A stretch of DNA of 42,292 bases from NCBI GenBank assembly GCA_000383735.1, contig KB912168.1, forward strand, positions 23,956-66,247, written 5' to 3'. Below, in pieces: positions 14,851 to 25,982 of the stretch. A program made the position numbers and the translations under genes. The DNA is from Verrucomicrobia bacterium SCGC AAA164-M04 (GTDB taxonomy: Bacteria > Verrucomicrobiota > Verrucomicrobiae > Verrucomicrobiales > Akkermansiaceae). The notes below the pieces were generated by a model. It was not told the origin of the DNA and searched no databases. It was given only the letters and a program-made list of their open reading frames with translations. Position 1 is the stretch's first letter, and every line of letters starts with the position of its first letter.

Positions 14851-16784
14851 ATTTTGCAAAACCTGAATGGCTTCTTTGCTTAACCGCCCTCCCCTTGATT
14901 GGCTTCATGGCTTGGCTCTCTTGGAAGAAGCGTCGCTATCGCTGGAAGAGAATGGTGGCACATCGTTTACAAGGCCGCCTCAGCCATACCCGCCCGCCAT
15001 GGGTTCACTTCACCTCACTGGGTCTCGCTTTAGGAGGGATGGCCGGGTTGATTATTGCAGTTGCCCAGCCAGAATCTGGCGAGGAATGGATTGAAGTAGA
15101 AAATGAAGGACGAAACATTCTCTTTTGTGTGGATATATCACGCAGCATGCTAGCCCGCGATATTGAGCCTAATCGACTACTAGCATCTAGGGCTGCAGCT
15201 CTAGAAATCCTAGAAAAGTTTCCTAACGATCGAGTTGGCGTTCTTTTGTTTTCTGGGGAAACACTTGTTCAATCTCCACTTACGATCGATCACAGTTTTG
15301 TGGAACAAACTTTGGCTCAACTGGACCCCAATGATATCCCAGTGGGAGGCTCCAACCTTACCACAGCTATTGATTCCGGAACACGACTCCTGAGGGAAAC
15401 GGGTCAACAAAGCAACATCATGGTGGTATTTAGCGATGGTGAAAAATCCTCTGAAGGACTTGAAGAAGCTGCCGCCGGTGCCGCCAGAGAAGGCATCTTC
15501 ATCTACGCAATCGGAATGGGATCCACAGAGGGTTCCTTCATACCCGATCCTCGGGAAAGTGATGGGAATTTTCGAGACCGCTCCGGGAATGTCGTTTTTT
15601 CCGCGCTCAACGAAGAAGCTCTACAAGTGATAGCCGAAGAAACTGATGGATATTACTCCAAAGGAATGGGCGCCGGCTTCATTAACAAATTAGATTCGGC
15701 ACTTTCTGAAATGGATCGCTTCCGAGAGGAAGGAAAACACCAACGAGTTGCTAAACCTGCTCATCGGTGGTTTGTTTTTAGCGGACTGCTTCTCATCATG
15801 ACTTCTATTTTCATCAAGTGCCTTCCTTTAGCTCCGATCATTGTTCTCGTAGTATGTAGTCTCGCCACCCCAAAGGCTGAAGCAAGCTTGGTGGAAGACG
15901 GAATCGCTGCCCTCAAAGCAGGTGAAACAACCACAGCTCAACAGTTGTTCAGCGAAGCAGCCAAAGATAGTTCAGGTGACCATGCGGCAAGCCTATATCT
16001 CGCATCCGGATCAGCAGCATCCAGAGCGCAAGATTGGCCTACTGCGGTCACTTCATTTAGCTCAGCACTTTCGGCTGAAGATTCTGAAATTCTCCAGCAA
16101 GCCCATTATGCTCTCGCAACTTCCTTATTTTATCTAGGTGCGTCAAAAACCACGGAAGAGAAAGTGAAAGCTTGGGAAGGTTCCATTGAGCACTTTAAAG
16201 CCTCTTTAGAAATCCAACCCCAAAACGCAGCCTCGAGAGAAAACCTACAATCCGTGGAGAAGCAATTAGCCGAACTCCAAAAAGAAAAGGAAAAAAAGGA
16301 GGAAGAAAAAAACCAGGAAAAGGAAGACGAGAACAATCAAGATTCAGAAAAAAACGACTCTCAAGAAGAAGCTCAAAATGACCCTGATTCGGAAGACACA
16401 TCAGAGGAGTCAAAGGACGAGCAATCAAATGAAAATCCGGACCAAACGAAGAAAGATGACCCCTCCGAAGAAAATGGCGATAAGAACAAGACCGAGCAAT
16501 CTAGAGAGGGTGAGAGTAAAAATGATGAACAATCTGAAAAATCGAAACCTAACGACGAGCAATCGAATCAAAACGAAAATCAAAGCAATGAGGGAGAGAC
16601 TAAACAGGGCAATGAAAACAAAGCACAAGCAGGGAATCCCAACCTAAAAGATGATCCTAATGCTCCGGAAAACGAAACGCCCCGCGAAAGAGCCCGGCGG
16701 CTCCTAAAGCAATATTCCGACTTTGGGGGAAAGGCTCCACGAAGGATACGGAGGCCCTACAATCGAAGCCCACACGATTGGTAA
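14847..16784 (+). CDS. batB: BatB-like vWA protein fused to TPRs and a long acidic tail (BatB-BatC type)
   Basis: A 645-residue protein. Order: N-terminal transmembrane segments (about 8-25 and 56-73), vWA domain with MIDAS DISRS (96-100) and VVFSDGEKSS, a second membrane region (about 308-340), TPR-like helical repeats (about 345-475), a tail of about 135 residues dominated by Glu, Asp, Asn, Gln, Lys and Ser (about 475-610), then a basic end with RRIRRPYNRS. The combination equals BatB joined to the TPR protein BatC. The charged low-complexity tail is probably disordered. It overlaps batA by four bases and the next gene by seven (if that gene starts at 16778). Confidence 0.87.
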   Translation: MNFAKPEWLLCLTALPLIGFMAWLSWKKRRYRWKRMVAHRLQGRLSHTRPPWVHFTSLGLALGGMAGLIIAVAQPESGEEWIEVENEGRNILFCVDISRSMLARDIEPNRLLASRAAALEILEKFPNDRVGVLLFSGETLVQSPLTIDHSFVEQTLAQLDPNDIPVGGSNLTTAIDSGTRLLRETGQQSNIMVVFSDGEKSSEGLEEAAAGAAREGIFIYAIGMGSTEGSFIPDPRESDGNFRDRSGNVVFSALNEEALQVIAEETDGYYSKGMGAGFINKLDSALSEMDRFREEGKHQRVAKPAHRWFVFSGLLLIMTSIFIKCLPLAPIIVLVVCSLATPKAEASLVEDGIAALKAGETTTAQQLFSEAAKDSSGDHAASLYLASGSAASRAQDWPTAVTSFSSALSAEDSEILQQAHYALATSLFYLGASKTTEEKVKAWEGSIEHFKASLEIQPQNAASRENLQSVEKQLAELQKEKEKKEEEKNQEKEDENNQDSEKNDSQEEAQNDPDSEDTSEESKDEQSNENPDQTKKDDPSEENGDKNKTEQSREGESKNDEQSEKSKPNDEQSNQNENQSNEGETKQGNENKAQAGNPNLKDDPNAPENETPRERARRLLKQYSDFGGKAPRRIRRPYNRSPHDW

Positions 16785-19078
16785 TTTACGAAACGACCAT
16801 CGTGAGATTTTTCGTAATCATTTCATTTCTAATCCTTACTGGAGGCCGTAACCTCTTAGCTAAGGACTTCCCGGCGATCGAGACAAAGCTCGATAGTTCG
16901 ATTATTGTAGTTGGGGAAAAAACCTACCTGACGGTATGGGTCGAGAATCTGACACTAATCGATTGGCCAACCACCCCAAATGCGAACCCTCTTGCTTTAA
17001 AGCGAGAAAAGCAACGCCGATATCAAATTAATGGAAGGATTCGTGAAGGCTTCCGTTATTTAGTTTCAGCTTTCGAGCCAGGGATTTACAAGGTCCCCCC
17101 CTTTGAACTCCAAACTAACTCCGGAGTGATTCGCTCAAAAACCCATACTCTTCGAGTGGCACCAATCAATAGCCTCGAAACTCATGGCATAAAAATCAAT
17201 GGAGAAGTCACTCCGTATCTGACCGGTGTTTTCCTTGAGAAGACCAACCCTTACTTAGGTGAAACACAGGACGTCGAAGCTAAGCTGTATCTTTCCCAAG
17301 CAGCGCCTCACTTACTTCGGTTATCAGATGGGAACGTCATTAATCTCAAAAAGGATGGGCTTGCAGCATGGCGCTTCACTACGACGGCTGAACCTACTGG
17401 ATATCTTGATTATGATGGCCATCAATTCGCGGTATACACCTACCTTAGCTCAATCAATGCGCTTCAGGACGGACCTCTTGTTCTTGGTCCTGGGTCGACT
17501 AACGCTACCTTACTTCGTCGACAAGTGGTTCGCGGAGGCTTCGCCACCCGTTCCTTTACAACAAAGATCGACTTCCCTTCTGTTGAGCTAAATGTCCGGC
17601 CTCTTCCTGAAGGAGCGCCATCCGGTTTTGGTGGAGCCGTAGGAACATTTTCGATTGAGGTTCGCCCCCTTAGTCTCGAACTCGAGCTCGGCGGATCACT
17701 CACCGTCGAAACACGCATCACAGGTTCGGGAAATATCGATCAATTCCCTGGACCTCAATTAATTGACCTGAACAAAGATTGGAAACAATTTGAAACAATG
17801 GCTAAGCCGAGCGGCGGGGAACGCCGTTCAAGTTCAGGGACCGCTGAGTTCTCGCATGTCCTAAGACCTCTAAAAAAGATTGAGACTCTTCCCCCTTATC
17901 GCTTCATTTACTTCGATCCATTGCTCGAAAATTACGAGCAAAAGGAATCTCTTCCTTTTCCGATAAAAATCACCGGAGAACTTCCTTCCCCAGAATCCCT
18001 TGGAGAAGCTCTGGAGTTCCTCCCCCCTAGCGAACGTCCGCTAAAATTTTTCGGAAAATCATCCCCCCTAAGCAAGTGGGCGTGGCAAATCATCCCTGCT
18101 CTAATTAGCTGCTCAATTCTTGGAATAGCTTTCCGGAACAGGCTCAAAGCTCGCCATATCGCTTTAGCGCCTCGTAGGGAGTTTGAAGACGAGCTGAAAG
18201 AAGTGACTTCAGCGAGCAATGACCGTGTAACCTTCTTTCGAGAAGCGGCCCGGTTTGCGACGGAGCACGACGCAGCTGAGGGGCTCGAGGAGGTTTTCAA
18301 AATACGGGATGAGATCTGCTTTCGGCAGGACCCAAAACCGGAACCCCTTGAACCAAGCGAAAAAAAGCGAGTCTTGAGGCTCCTTAGGACCTTGTCTCCG
18401 CTCTTAATATTTTTAATCTCTATAGGCTCCTTGATTCAGACTAGTAAGGCCATTGACCATTCTCCCGAGGAAGCCAAAGCCGACATTCTTGCATCAATGG
18501 AAACAGCAGCAGTAAGAGAGCATCTTCATAACCTAGCGATTTGTGAGCTAAAGTTAGAAAACTATGGCGAAGCTTCATTGTGGGCCCATCGTTATCAATT
18601 GCATGGTGGTGACAGCTCCAAACTGATGAGCGGATTACCAGGATCTCACGCTCGTTCGCCAGAGGGGACTGAATGGCTATCGTTCCTACCCAAATGGATT
18701 TACTTTCAAATCTTAATCATGGGGATTTGGTCACTTCTCATCGCTATTCTGACAGCTTGGAACATCTTTGGAAATAGGCGCAAACCTCTCCTCGTCACTT
18801 TCTCCGTTTTCACAGGTTTGGGATTCGTAATTGGAATCACCGGGATGAAACTCTATCCTCAAGGAGTAAGCTTCGAGCCCCTGAGTGAATTATCAATCGT
18901 GACAGAAAAGACGGCGCTGAAAAGCCAACCCTTTGAGGGAGGCTCTATAATTCGGGAGAACGTGATAGGGAGCCTGTGTCGAGTCAAAGCGACTCGAGCA
19001 GGATGGTCTATGATTAAGCTCCCTGGAGGCAGCACTGGCTGGATCAGGAAGGCCGAAGTGTCACCCATTTTAGAGTAA
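16778..19078 (+). CDS. batD: BatD-like protein fused to BatE-like TPR and SH3 modules
   Basis: A 766-residue protein. The N-terminus is a signal peptide (RFFVIISFLILTGG), followed by beta-rich BatD-type domains (about 30-420), a transmembrane helix (about 437-457), a cytoplasmic-looking helical segment (about 460-540), a second hydrophobic helix (about 545-562), a short TPR-like part (about 570-615), a pair of membrane helices (about 640-695), and a C-terminal SH3-type domain (about 708-766; RAGWSMIKLPGGSTGWI). BatD alone does not usually carry the TPR and SH3 parts, which are the features of BatE, so this is read as a BatD-BatE fusion. The start may be TTG 16778 or GTG 16802; the GTG gives a cleaner signal peptide. 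It ends 36 bp from convergent clpC. Confidence 0.8.
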   Translation: MVIYETTIVRFFVIISFLILTGGRNLLAKDFPAIETKLDSSIIVVGEKTYLTVWVENLTLIDWPTTPNANPLALKREKQRRYQINGRIREGFRYLVSAFEPGIYKVPPFELQTNSGVIRSKTHTLRVAPINSLETHGIKINGEVTPYLTGVFLEKTNPYLGETQDVEAKLYLSQAAPHLLRLSDGNVINLKKDGLAAWRFTTTAEPTGYLDYDGHQFAVYTYLSSINALQDGPLVLGPGSTNATLLRRQVVRGGFATRSFTTKIDFPSVELNVRPLPEGAPSGFGGAVGTFSIEVRPLSLELELGGSLTVETRITGSGNIDQFPGPQLIDLNKDWKQFETMAKPSGGERRSSSGTAEFSHVLRPLKKIETLPPYRFIYFDPLLENYEQKESLPFPIKITGELPSPESLGEALEFLPPSERPLKFFGKSSPLSKWAWQIIPALISCSILGIAFRNRLKARHIALAPRREFEDELKEVTSASNDRVTFFREAARFATEHDAAEGLEEVFKIRDEICFRQDPKPEPLEPSEKKRVLRLLRTLSPLLIFLISIGSLIQTSKAIDHSPEEAKADILASMETAAVREHLHNLAICELKLENYGEASLWAHRYQLHGGDSSKLMSGLPGSHARSPEGTEWLSFLPKWIYFQILIMGIWSLLIAILTAWNIFGNRRKPLLVTFSVFTGLGFVIGITGMKLYPQGVSFEPLSELSIVTEKTALKSQPFEGGSIIRENVIGSLCRVKATRAGWSMIKLPGGSTGWIRKAEVSPILE

Positions 19079-19114
19079 CTCGATAAGATCAATTCATTTG
19101 CACCTCTTAAATTT

Positions 19115-21631
19115 CTAGGAGGTGGAAACGCCTGCTTTCTTTTGCTTCTTGCGAGCCTTGGCTTTGAAAGAAACCGCCTTCGCGTCCTTTTTAACCTTCG
19201 CTGTAACGTGCTGGTCCTCCTTGACAGCGCCCGAAAGAATTGCCTCAGCAAGCGGATCTTCAAGCAATTGTTCAACCGCCCGGCGCATTGGACGAGCTCC
19301 ATAGTCAGGATCGTAGCCCTCGGTGACGATTAGGTCGCGTGCGGATTCCTCGAGCACCAGATCGATCTGCTTATCAGCAAGGCGCTTTACCAACTTCGCA
19401 ACCTCTAGATCGACAATCACGTTAAGACTCTCTTTCTCAAGCATCCGGAACACCACGAGTTCATCAAGTCGATTCAGGAATTCAGGCCGGAAATGCTTTT
19501 TAGCAACGGAATCTATCTTGGCCTTCATGCCTTCGAAGTCCGCCTCATCCTCCGCCATTGCATTGAAACCCAATGTCGTTTGGCGTTTGATACTTTCAGC
19601 TCCGACATTCGAGGTCAGAATAATGATCGTGTTCCGGAAATCGATTTTACGACCGAAGCTATCCGTAATCATTCCCTCCTCCAAAATTTGAAGTAGAAGA
19701 TTCATGACGTCCGGGTGGGCTTTTTCAACTTCGTCAAAAAGAATAACTGAATACGGACGGCGCCTTACCGCTTCAGAGAGCTGACCGCCCTCTTCATATC
19801 CAACATACCCCGGAGGCGAACCGATGAGACGACTTGCGCTAAACTTCTCCATGTATTCCGACATATCGATCTGAATCAGCGACTCCGGATCACCGAACAT
19901 AAAGTTGGCAAGATTTCTAGCAAGGTAGGTTTTCCCCACACCAGTTGGCCCAAGGAAAAGAAATGAACCTATCGGGCGACGCGGGTCCTTAAGATCAGCA
20001 CGCGATCGCCGAAGGGCCTTAGAGATTGCCACAACAGCCTCATTCTGCCCAATAACAGTCTCCCTGAGATTCTCTTCCATCTTTAACAGCTTAGCTGCTT
20101 CCTTCTGCTCCATACGTTGGAGCGGAACACCAGTCCACTTCGAGACCACCGACATAATATCATCCTCATCGATATCAACGACCTTCTCTTCGCTTTCACC
20201 ACGCCAACCTTCGATCTTATCATCGAGCTCCTTTCGAGTTGTCTTTTCTTCGTCACGAAGAGCTGCAGCTTTTTCAAAATCTTGATCGTTAATAGCAGCT
20301 ACCTTCTCATCGTTAATCTCCGCGATGCGCACCTCCAACTCCTTGAGTCCGATCGGACGCGTCATAGTTTGGATTCGGGCACGGGCTCCGGCTTCGTCTA
20401 CTACATCGATAGCCTTATCGGGCAGAAAGCGGCTTGTAAGATAACGAGATGTCAACTTCACCGATGCCTCAAGAGCCTCCTCAGAGTAGCGCACCTTGTG
20501 ATGGCTCTCATACTTCTCACGAAGGCCTTTCATAATTTCTATAGCATCGTCAATTGAGGGTTCATTTACCTTAACTTGCTGAAAACGACGCTCTAAAGCG
20601 GAGTCCTTTTCAATGTGCTTTCTAAATTCATTAAGAGTGGTGGCACCGATGCATTGCAACTCAGCGCGGCTCAAGGCGGGCTTTATAATATTCGAAGCAT
20701 CCATAGCTCCCTCAGCCGAACCCGCACCAACAATGGTATGCAGTTCATCAATGAAGAGCACAACGTTCTTCACTTTGCGGATCTCGTCCATGACAGCCTT
20801 TATACGCTCCTCAAACTGGCCACGGTATTTTGTGCCAGCAACCATCAAAGCGAGATCAAGAGTAACCACCTTTTTGTCTCGGAGTATCTCAGGCACATCA
20901 CCAGCCGCAATCTCTTGCGCAAGTCCTTCGACAATTGCAGTTTTACCCACTCCTGCCTCTCCAACTAATACCGGGTTGTTTTTTGTACGACGACAGAGGA
21001 TCTGAATCACCCGTTCAATTTCAGAGGCGCGTCCAATCACTGGATCTAGACCACCTGATTGCGCAAGCTTAGTGAGATCACGACCAAACGCTTTTAACGC
21101 CGGAGTCTTAGCTTTTCCTTCGGCATCCTCACCATTTTCCATTTCGATTTCATCATCATCGAAATCGAATTCGTCATCGGATTCTTCGGCTGCGAAGTTA
21201 GGATCAATCTCCGCAAGCACCTCATTGCGCGTCGTTTGAAGATCCACGCTTAAACTGGTAAGGACCCGCGCCGCCATTCCCTCACCTTCGCGAAGCAGCC
21301 CCAAAAGAATGTGCTCGGTTCCAACATAAGAATGATTGAGCTGCTTGGCCTCCTTATTTGCAAGAGCCAGCACCTTCTTTACACGGGGTGTGTAAGGAAT
21401 ATTGGTTGAGCTCTTGGTATCCGGACCAGTCCCAACCTCTTTCTCTACCTCCATGCGGACTGATTCAAGGTCGAGCCCCATGCGCTGAAGAACGCTAACA
21501 GCGACACCCTGGCCTAATTTAATGAGGCCAAGGAGCACGTGCTCGGTCCCAATATAATTATGATTGAATCGGTCAGCTTCCTTTCGAGCTAGAGCCAGCA
21601 CCTGCTGTGCGCGTGGTGTAAAATTATTCAT
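19115..21631 (-). CDS. clpC: ATP-dependent Clp protease ATPase subunit ClpC
   Basis: An 838-residue AAA+ unfoldase. Order: two Clp_N repeats (about 1-140), an acidic linker (about 155-172, runs of Asp and Glu) that is longer than usual, D1 ATPase with Walker A GEAGVGKT (224-231), the ClpC-type middle coiled coil with a UVR-like stretch ([14 protein letters not shown] near 448-461), D2 ATPase with Walker A GPTGVGKT, and the ClpP-binding loop TTLGF. The tail is Lys-rich (KKQKKAG). ClpC delivers phospho-arginine-marked proteins to ClpP. It lies 29 bp after mcsB in an mcsA-mcsB-clpC transcript. Confidence 0.96.
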   Translation of the reverse strand: MNNFTPRAQQVLALARKEADRFNHNYIGTEHVLLGLIKLGQGVAVSVLQRMGLDLESVRMEVEKEVGTGPDTKSSTNIPYTPRVKKVLALANKEAKQLNHSYVGTEHILLGLLREGEGMAARVLTSLSVDLQTTRNEVLAEIDPNFAAEESDDEFDFDDDEIEMENGEDAEGKAKTPALKAFGRDLTKLAQSGGLDPVIGRASEIERVIQILCRRTKNNPVLVGEAGVGKTAIVEGLAQEIAAGDVPEILRDKKVVTLDLALMVAGTKYRGQFEERIKAVMDEIRKVKNVVLFIDELHTIVGAGSAEGAMDASNIIKPALSRAELQCIGATTLNEFRKHIEKDSALERRFQQVKVNEPSIDDAIEIMKGLREKYESHHKVRYSEEALEASVKLTSRYLTSRFLPDKAIDVVDEAGARARIQTMTRPIGLKELEVRIAEINDEKVAAINDQDFEKAAALRDEEKTTRKELDDKIEGWRGESEEKVVDIDEDDIMSVVSKWTGVPLQRMEQKEAAKLLKMEENLRETVIGQNEAVVAISKALRRSRADLKDPRRPIGSFLFLGPTGVGKTYLARNLANFMFGDPESLIQIDMSEYMEKFSASRLIGSPPGYVGYEEGGQLSEAVRRRPYSVILFDEVEKAHPDVMNLLLQILEEGMITDSFGRKIDFRNTIIILTSNVGAESIKRQTTLGFNAMAEDEADFEGMKAKIDSVAKKHFRPEFLNRLDELVVFRMLEKESLNVIVDLEVAKLVKRLADKQIDLVLEESARDLIVTEGYDPDYGARPMRRAVEQLLEDPLAEAILSGAVKEDQHVTAKVKKDAKAVSFKAKARKKQKKAGVSTS

Positions 21632-21660
21632 AGAATTGTTAGGATGGAGTGGAACTTTCT

Positions 21661-22752
21661 TTACTTTTCTTTCCCCGATAAATCAATAGCAGGTGATAAC
21701 GATGATTGCAACTGCTCGCGAATCATTTGAGCCCGGATAACATCACGGGTCTCTGGTTCAAGTTTACGCCCTGCTCGCCATTGAAGATGGGCAGGTTGAG
21801 TCTCCATGAAGAGACGGTCACAACTCTCAACTAAGCCTGACGGGAGCAGCGTCAGATCAGCACCCAAGCGGAGCATGGAGAGATGATTAAGAGCCTCTTT
21901 TGAAGTAATGATATGAGCGTATGAGAGATTGCCTGCAGCGCGACCTATTCGATCCCTCACCATTATCGAATCTTCAGTCATAAGCTTTTCCCGGGCCTGC
22001 AGTTCATATTGCGCCACGTCGCCTATCACTCTGGTTAGACGGTCGAGAATTTCTTCTTCGCTCTCACCGAGGGTCGATTGATTTGAAATTTGATAAAGAT
22101 TCCCAAGCGACTCGGTTCCCTCTCCATATAACCCACGAACAGCTAAACCAAGCTTATTGATTCCCTTTAACACTGGGCCAATTTGATCACTCAAAACCAA
22201 TCCAGGCAGGTGAAGCATCGATGATGCCCGCATACCAGTCCCTAGATTGGTCGGGCAAGCAGTGAGGTATCCAAGCGTTGGGTCGATAGCGAAGCCGACC
22301 ACCTTTTCAAGGCGCTGATCAACTGAATGGGCCAACTTGAAGGCTTCTTTTAATTGAAGGCTAGGACGAATCGCTTGAATCCGTAAATGGTCCTCCTCGT
22401 TAATCATGAGACTCAGGGTCTGCTTACGATTTACCACCGAACCGCTCCCCTCACTCCGAGCAGCCTGCTCCCGACTGATCAGGTGGCGTTCGACGAGGAC
22501 TTGCTTCTGAAGAGGATCCAAATCACAAAGCTCATGGGAAAAGCCATCTTTCATGCCAGGAACCGATTCTACTTTTTCTCGCAAAAATGAATATACACCT
22601 TCGCGATCTTTCTTCCGAGACCATCCGGGAAATGGAGATTTGGCGAGATTGCGCGCAAGGCGGACTCGGCTAGTCAGCACCACTGATGTTTCTGCTCCGT
22701 GCCCCATCATCCAATCTGCGGGATGCCGCAGGAGTGTCGTAAATCGCATCAT
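21661..22752 (-). CDS. mcsB: Protein-arginine kinase McsB
   Basis: A 363-residue protein kinase of the phosphagen-kinase fold that phosphorylates arginine side chains and so marks proteins for ClpC-ClpP. Conserved features: TSRVRLARN (27-35), NEEDH (118-122), CPTNLGTGMRAS (166-177) with the conserved Cys, YGEGTE (209-214), and the allosteric phospho-arginine pocket motif RDVIRA (336-341, the RDXXRA signature of McsB). All expected motifs are intact, so an active enzyme is predicted. The start overlaps the mcsA stop; either of two consecutive ATGs (22752, 22749) could be used. Confidence 0.95.
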   Translation of the reverse strand: MMRFTTLLRHPADWMMGHGAETSVVLTSRVRLARNLAKSPFPGWSRKKDREGVYSFLREKVESVPGMKDGFSHELCDLDPLQKQVLVERHLISREQAARSEGSGSVVNRKQTLSLMINEEDHLRIQAIRPSLQLKEAFKLAHSVDQRLEKVVGFAIDPTLGYLTACPTNLGTGMRASSMLHLPGLVLSDQIGPVLKGINKLGLAVRGLYGEGTESLGNLYQISNQSTLGESEEEILDRLTRVIGDVAQYELQAREKLMTEDSIMVRDRIGRAAGNLSYAHIITSKEALNHLSMLRLGADLTLLPSGLVESCDRLFMETQPAHLQWRAGRKLEPETRDVIRAQMIREQLQSSLSPAIDLSGKEK

Positions 22753-23264
22753 AGCTCGACCACCCCTTTCTTCTCTTCAACTTTAGAAATTTTATCCCGA
22801 AGCATTGCAGCTTCTTCAAACCGCTCATCTTCGATTGCGCTTTCCAACTTGTCAGTCAAACACGCGAGCTCTGACTTCAAGGCCTGTTTCATGGCAACTC
22901 CTTCAGGCAAATACCCCTTATGGACACCTCCCTTATGCATCGAAGGCAGACGCTCCGCGAGCTCACGAGAAAAAACTTGATAGCATTCAGGACAGCCGAG
23001 CCGGCCGACTTTTCGGAAATCATCTAAAGAAAACCCGCAAGAACTACAATCTTCCTGATTTAGCTCAGCCACGATATCTTGCACCTTGGTTTGTTGTAGT
23101 GAATTCCCAAGCAAATCACTGCCCATTAAAAGATCATCCACATTGGTGATCCCCTTTTTCTGAGCGCAAGCTTCGCAAAGGACAAACTTCTTAAGTTTAC
23201 CCTCAGTCACTTGGGTGTAAAACACCGTGGCCTTTTCTTGGCATGAGTCGCATTTCATGAACAT
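22749..23264 (-). CDS. mcsA: McsA, zinc-binding activator of McsB with UVR motif
   Basis: A 171-residue protein with four CxxC pairs (C5/C8, C30/C33, C73/C76, C91/C94), expected to bind two zinc ions, and a C-terminal UvrB/UvrC-type helical motif (about 131-165; EDERFEEAAMLRDKI). McsA binds and activates McsB and connects it to ClpC. It is the first gene of the transcript. In Bacilli a ctsR repressor gene precedes mcsA; here the next gene upstream is a divergent SDR and no ctsR is present. The second in-frame Met (residue 3, MKCDSC) is an equally good start. Confidence 0.93.
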   Translation of the reverse strand: MFMKCDSCQEKATVFYTQVTEGKLKKFVLCEACAQKKGITNVDDLLMGSDLLGNSLQQTKVQDIVAELNQEDCSSCGFSLDDFRKVGRLGCPECYQVFSRELAERLPSMHKGGVHKGYLPEGVAMKQALKSELACLTDKLESAIEDERFEEAAMLRDKISKVEEKKGVVEL

Positions 23265-23435
23265 TTAGAAGGTAACGATTCAACTACTAATGGCTACCGA
23301 AAATTCTACGTTTTCGCTCCAACATTTGCTAATTGGGAAGATAACGAATCAATCCCCATCACTGAGGAACTCTCTTCCAACTTCTCTATTTTCATTTCTT
23401 GCGACTATCCTCCCACGCACTAGGATTAGCGCATC

Positions 23436-24224
23436 ATGAAAACAGCACAATTTTTAAAAGAGATGTTCGGGCTTGAGGGCAAGACTGCCGTCGTGATTGG
23501 GGGCACTGGAGAGCTTTGTTCCTGTATGGCACTAGGACTTGCTAAGGCTGGAGCAGAAGTCGTTTTAGTGGGGCGAAATGAGGAAAAGGCAAACGAACGA
23601 CTCAAGATCATCGAGGAAGCAGGCGGGAAGGGATATTTTGCGTTAGCAGACGCCAGCGATCGCCAATCACTCAATGAGCTCCTAAACTCAGTGGTAGAAC
23701 AATCTGGCAAAGTCGACATCCTTGTAAACGGCGCGGGAATCAACTCCCCAAGCCCATTCGTCGAAATTACAGATGACGAAGCCCTCAAAATTTTAGACGT
23801 TAACCTAGTGGGAGTCATGCGCGCCTGCCAAGTCTTTGGAAATTACTTTCTGAGCCGCGATGTGCAGGCCTCGATCATTAATTTAGGGTCGATTTCTGGC
23901 CTAAACCCGCTCTCACGCGTCTTCACCTATTCTGCCTCTAAGGCAGCCGTCCACAACCTTACCCGCAATATTGCGCGCGAATGGGCGGATCGGGACATCC
24001 GAGTGAACACGTTGGTCCCTGGATTTTTCCCTGCAGAACAGAATCGCAAGGTCCTCGACGAATCTCGGGTTGCTGAAATTTTGCGTCACACTCCAGCTTC
24101 AAGATTCGGAAATCCTCAAGAATTGATCGGAGCAACCCTCCTTTTGGCATCCAATCGGGCCGGCGGGTTCATCACAGGCACCGAAATTGTCGTCGATGGT
24201 GGATTCAACTCGATGACGATCTAG
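23436..24224 (+). CDS. SDR family oxidoreductase (fructuronate/mannonate-type)
   Basis: A 262-residue short-chain dehydrogenase. The Rossmann glycine motif is [18 protein letters not shown] (about 22-39), an unusual form with Glu-Leu-Cys where Gly is common, as in the mannonate oxidoreductase / gluconate-5-dehydrogenase-like group. NGAG, NLGSISG and catalytic YSASK (Tyr, Lys) are intact, and the C-terminus has [13 protein letters not shown]. The substrate is probably a sugar acid (inference). It stands alone, divergent from mcsA, and its TAG stop overlaps the ftsB stop on the other strand. Confidence 0.85.
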   Translation: MKTAQFLKEMFGLEGKTAVVIGGTGELCSCMALGLAKAGAEVVLVGRNEEKANERLKIIEEAGGKGYFALADASDRQSLNELLNSVVEQSGKVDILVNGAGINSPSPFVEITDDEALKILDVNLVGVMRACQVFGNYFLSRDVQASIINLGSISGLNPLSRVFTYSASKAAVHNLTRNIAREWADRDIRVNTLVPGFFPAEQNRKVLDESRVAEILRHTPASRFGNPQELIGATLLLASNRAGGFITGTEIVVDGGFNSMTI

Positions 24225-24586
24225 TCTTGGATTTGAATAATGGTCTCCCCTTTTCGCATATAGCGAAGGGGATCCCGGGCCCGCCCCTGCAAATAGCTCG
24301 GGTTTTCCTCAAGAGCGCGAGCCTCGGCAGCTAGTTGTTGGATATGCCTCTCAAGCCGCCTTTCCTCTTCCTGAGTCTCGACCAGCTCTAATTCGATTTC
24401 CTTTAAAAGGTTATATTGAGGGAGCGCTGGAATCGCGACAGCGCAACAAGCTGCTAAGACAAAGAGCCAGAACAGGACTAAGGTCGGCTTTCCAAAGAAA
24501 CCTCGTCCACCTCGAGCTTCGGAAAACTCAGGTGAACGGTCGGTTGCGACTCGGAAATAGCGGCCCATCACTTGAAAGTTACCCAA
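24221..24586 (-). CDS. ftsB: FtsB/DivIC-family septum formation protein
   Basis: A 121-residue single-pass protein. A short basic cytoplasmic N-terminus (about 1-33) precedes a transmembrane helix (about 34-53), then a coiled coil (about 58-95) and the family's closing motif [14 protein letters not shown] (about 100-113). FtsB works with FtsL and FtsQ in the divisome. It follows eno, as in many bacteria, but a strong terminator lies between them, so it probably has its own promoter. Start at 24586 or at the internal Met (24568). The stop overlaps the convergent SDR stop. Confidence 0.85.
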   Translation of the reverse strand: MGNFQVMGRYFRVATDRSPEFSEARGGRGFFGKPTLVLFWLFVLAACCAVAIPALPQYNLLKEIELELVETQEEERRLERHIQQLAAEARALEENPSYLQGRARDPLRYMRKGETIIQIQD

Positions 24587-24611
24587 AGTTCGATACTAAG
24601 GAAGTCTAAAC

Positions 24612-24645
24612 AAAAAAAACTGCAGGCAAAACCTGCAGTTTTTGA
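24612..24645 (-). terminator. Strong rho-independent terminator between eno and ftsB
   Basis: ACTGCAGG (24619-24626) and CCTGCAGT (24632-24639) pair around a 5-base loop, flanked by an A run on the left and a T run on the right. It can work on both strands. On the minus strand it follows the eno stop by about 25 bases and ends in T8. Confidence 0.9.
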
Positions 24646-24667
24646 TGTTTTTAGAAGGTTCCAGCAC

Positions 24668-25969
<1,302 letters not shown>

Positions 25970-25982
25970 TTAAAAAGTGTGC

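Noticed and set aside
19101..19123. CACCTC/GAGGTG hairpin between batD and clpC as a terminator
   Set aside because: Only 6 bp with a long loop, it overlaps the clpC end and lacks a T run.
23265..23435. CIRCE or CtsR operator before mcsA
   Set aside because: No TTAGCACTC inverted repeat and no CtsR heptad repeat is visible.
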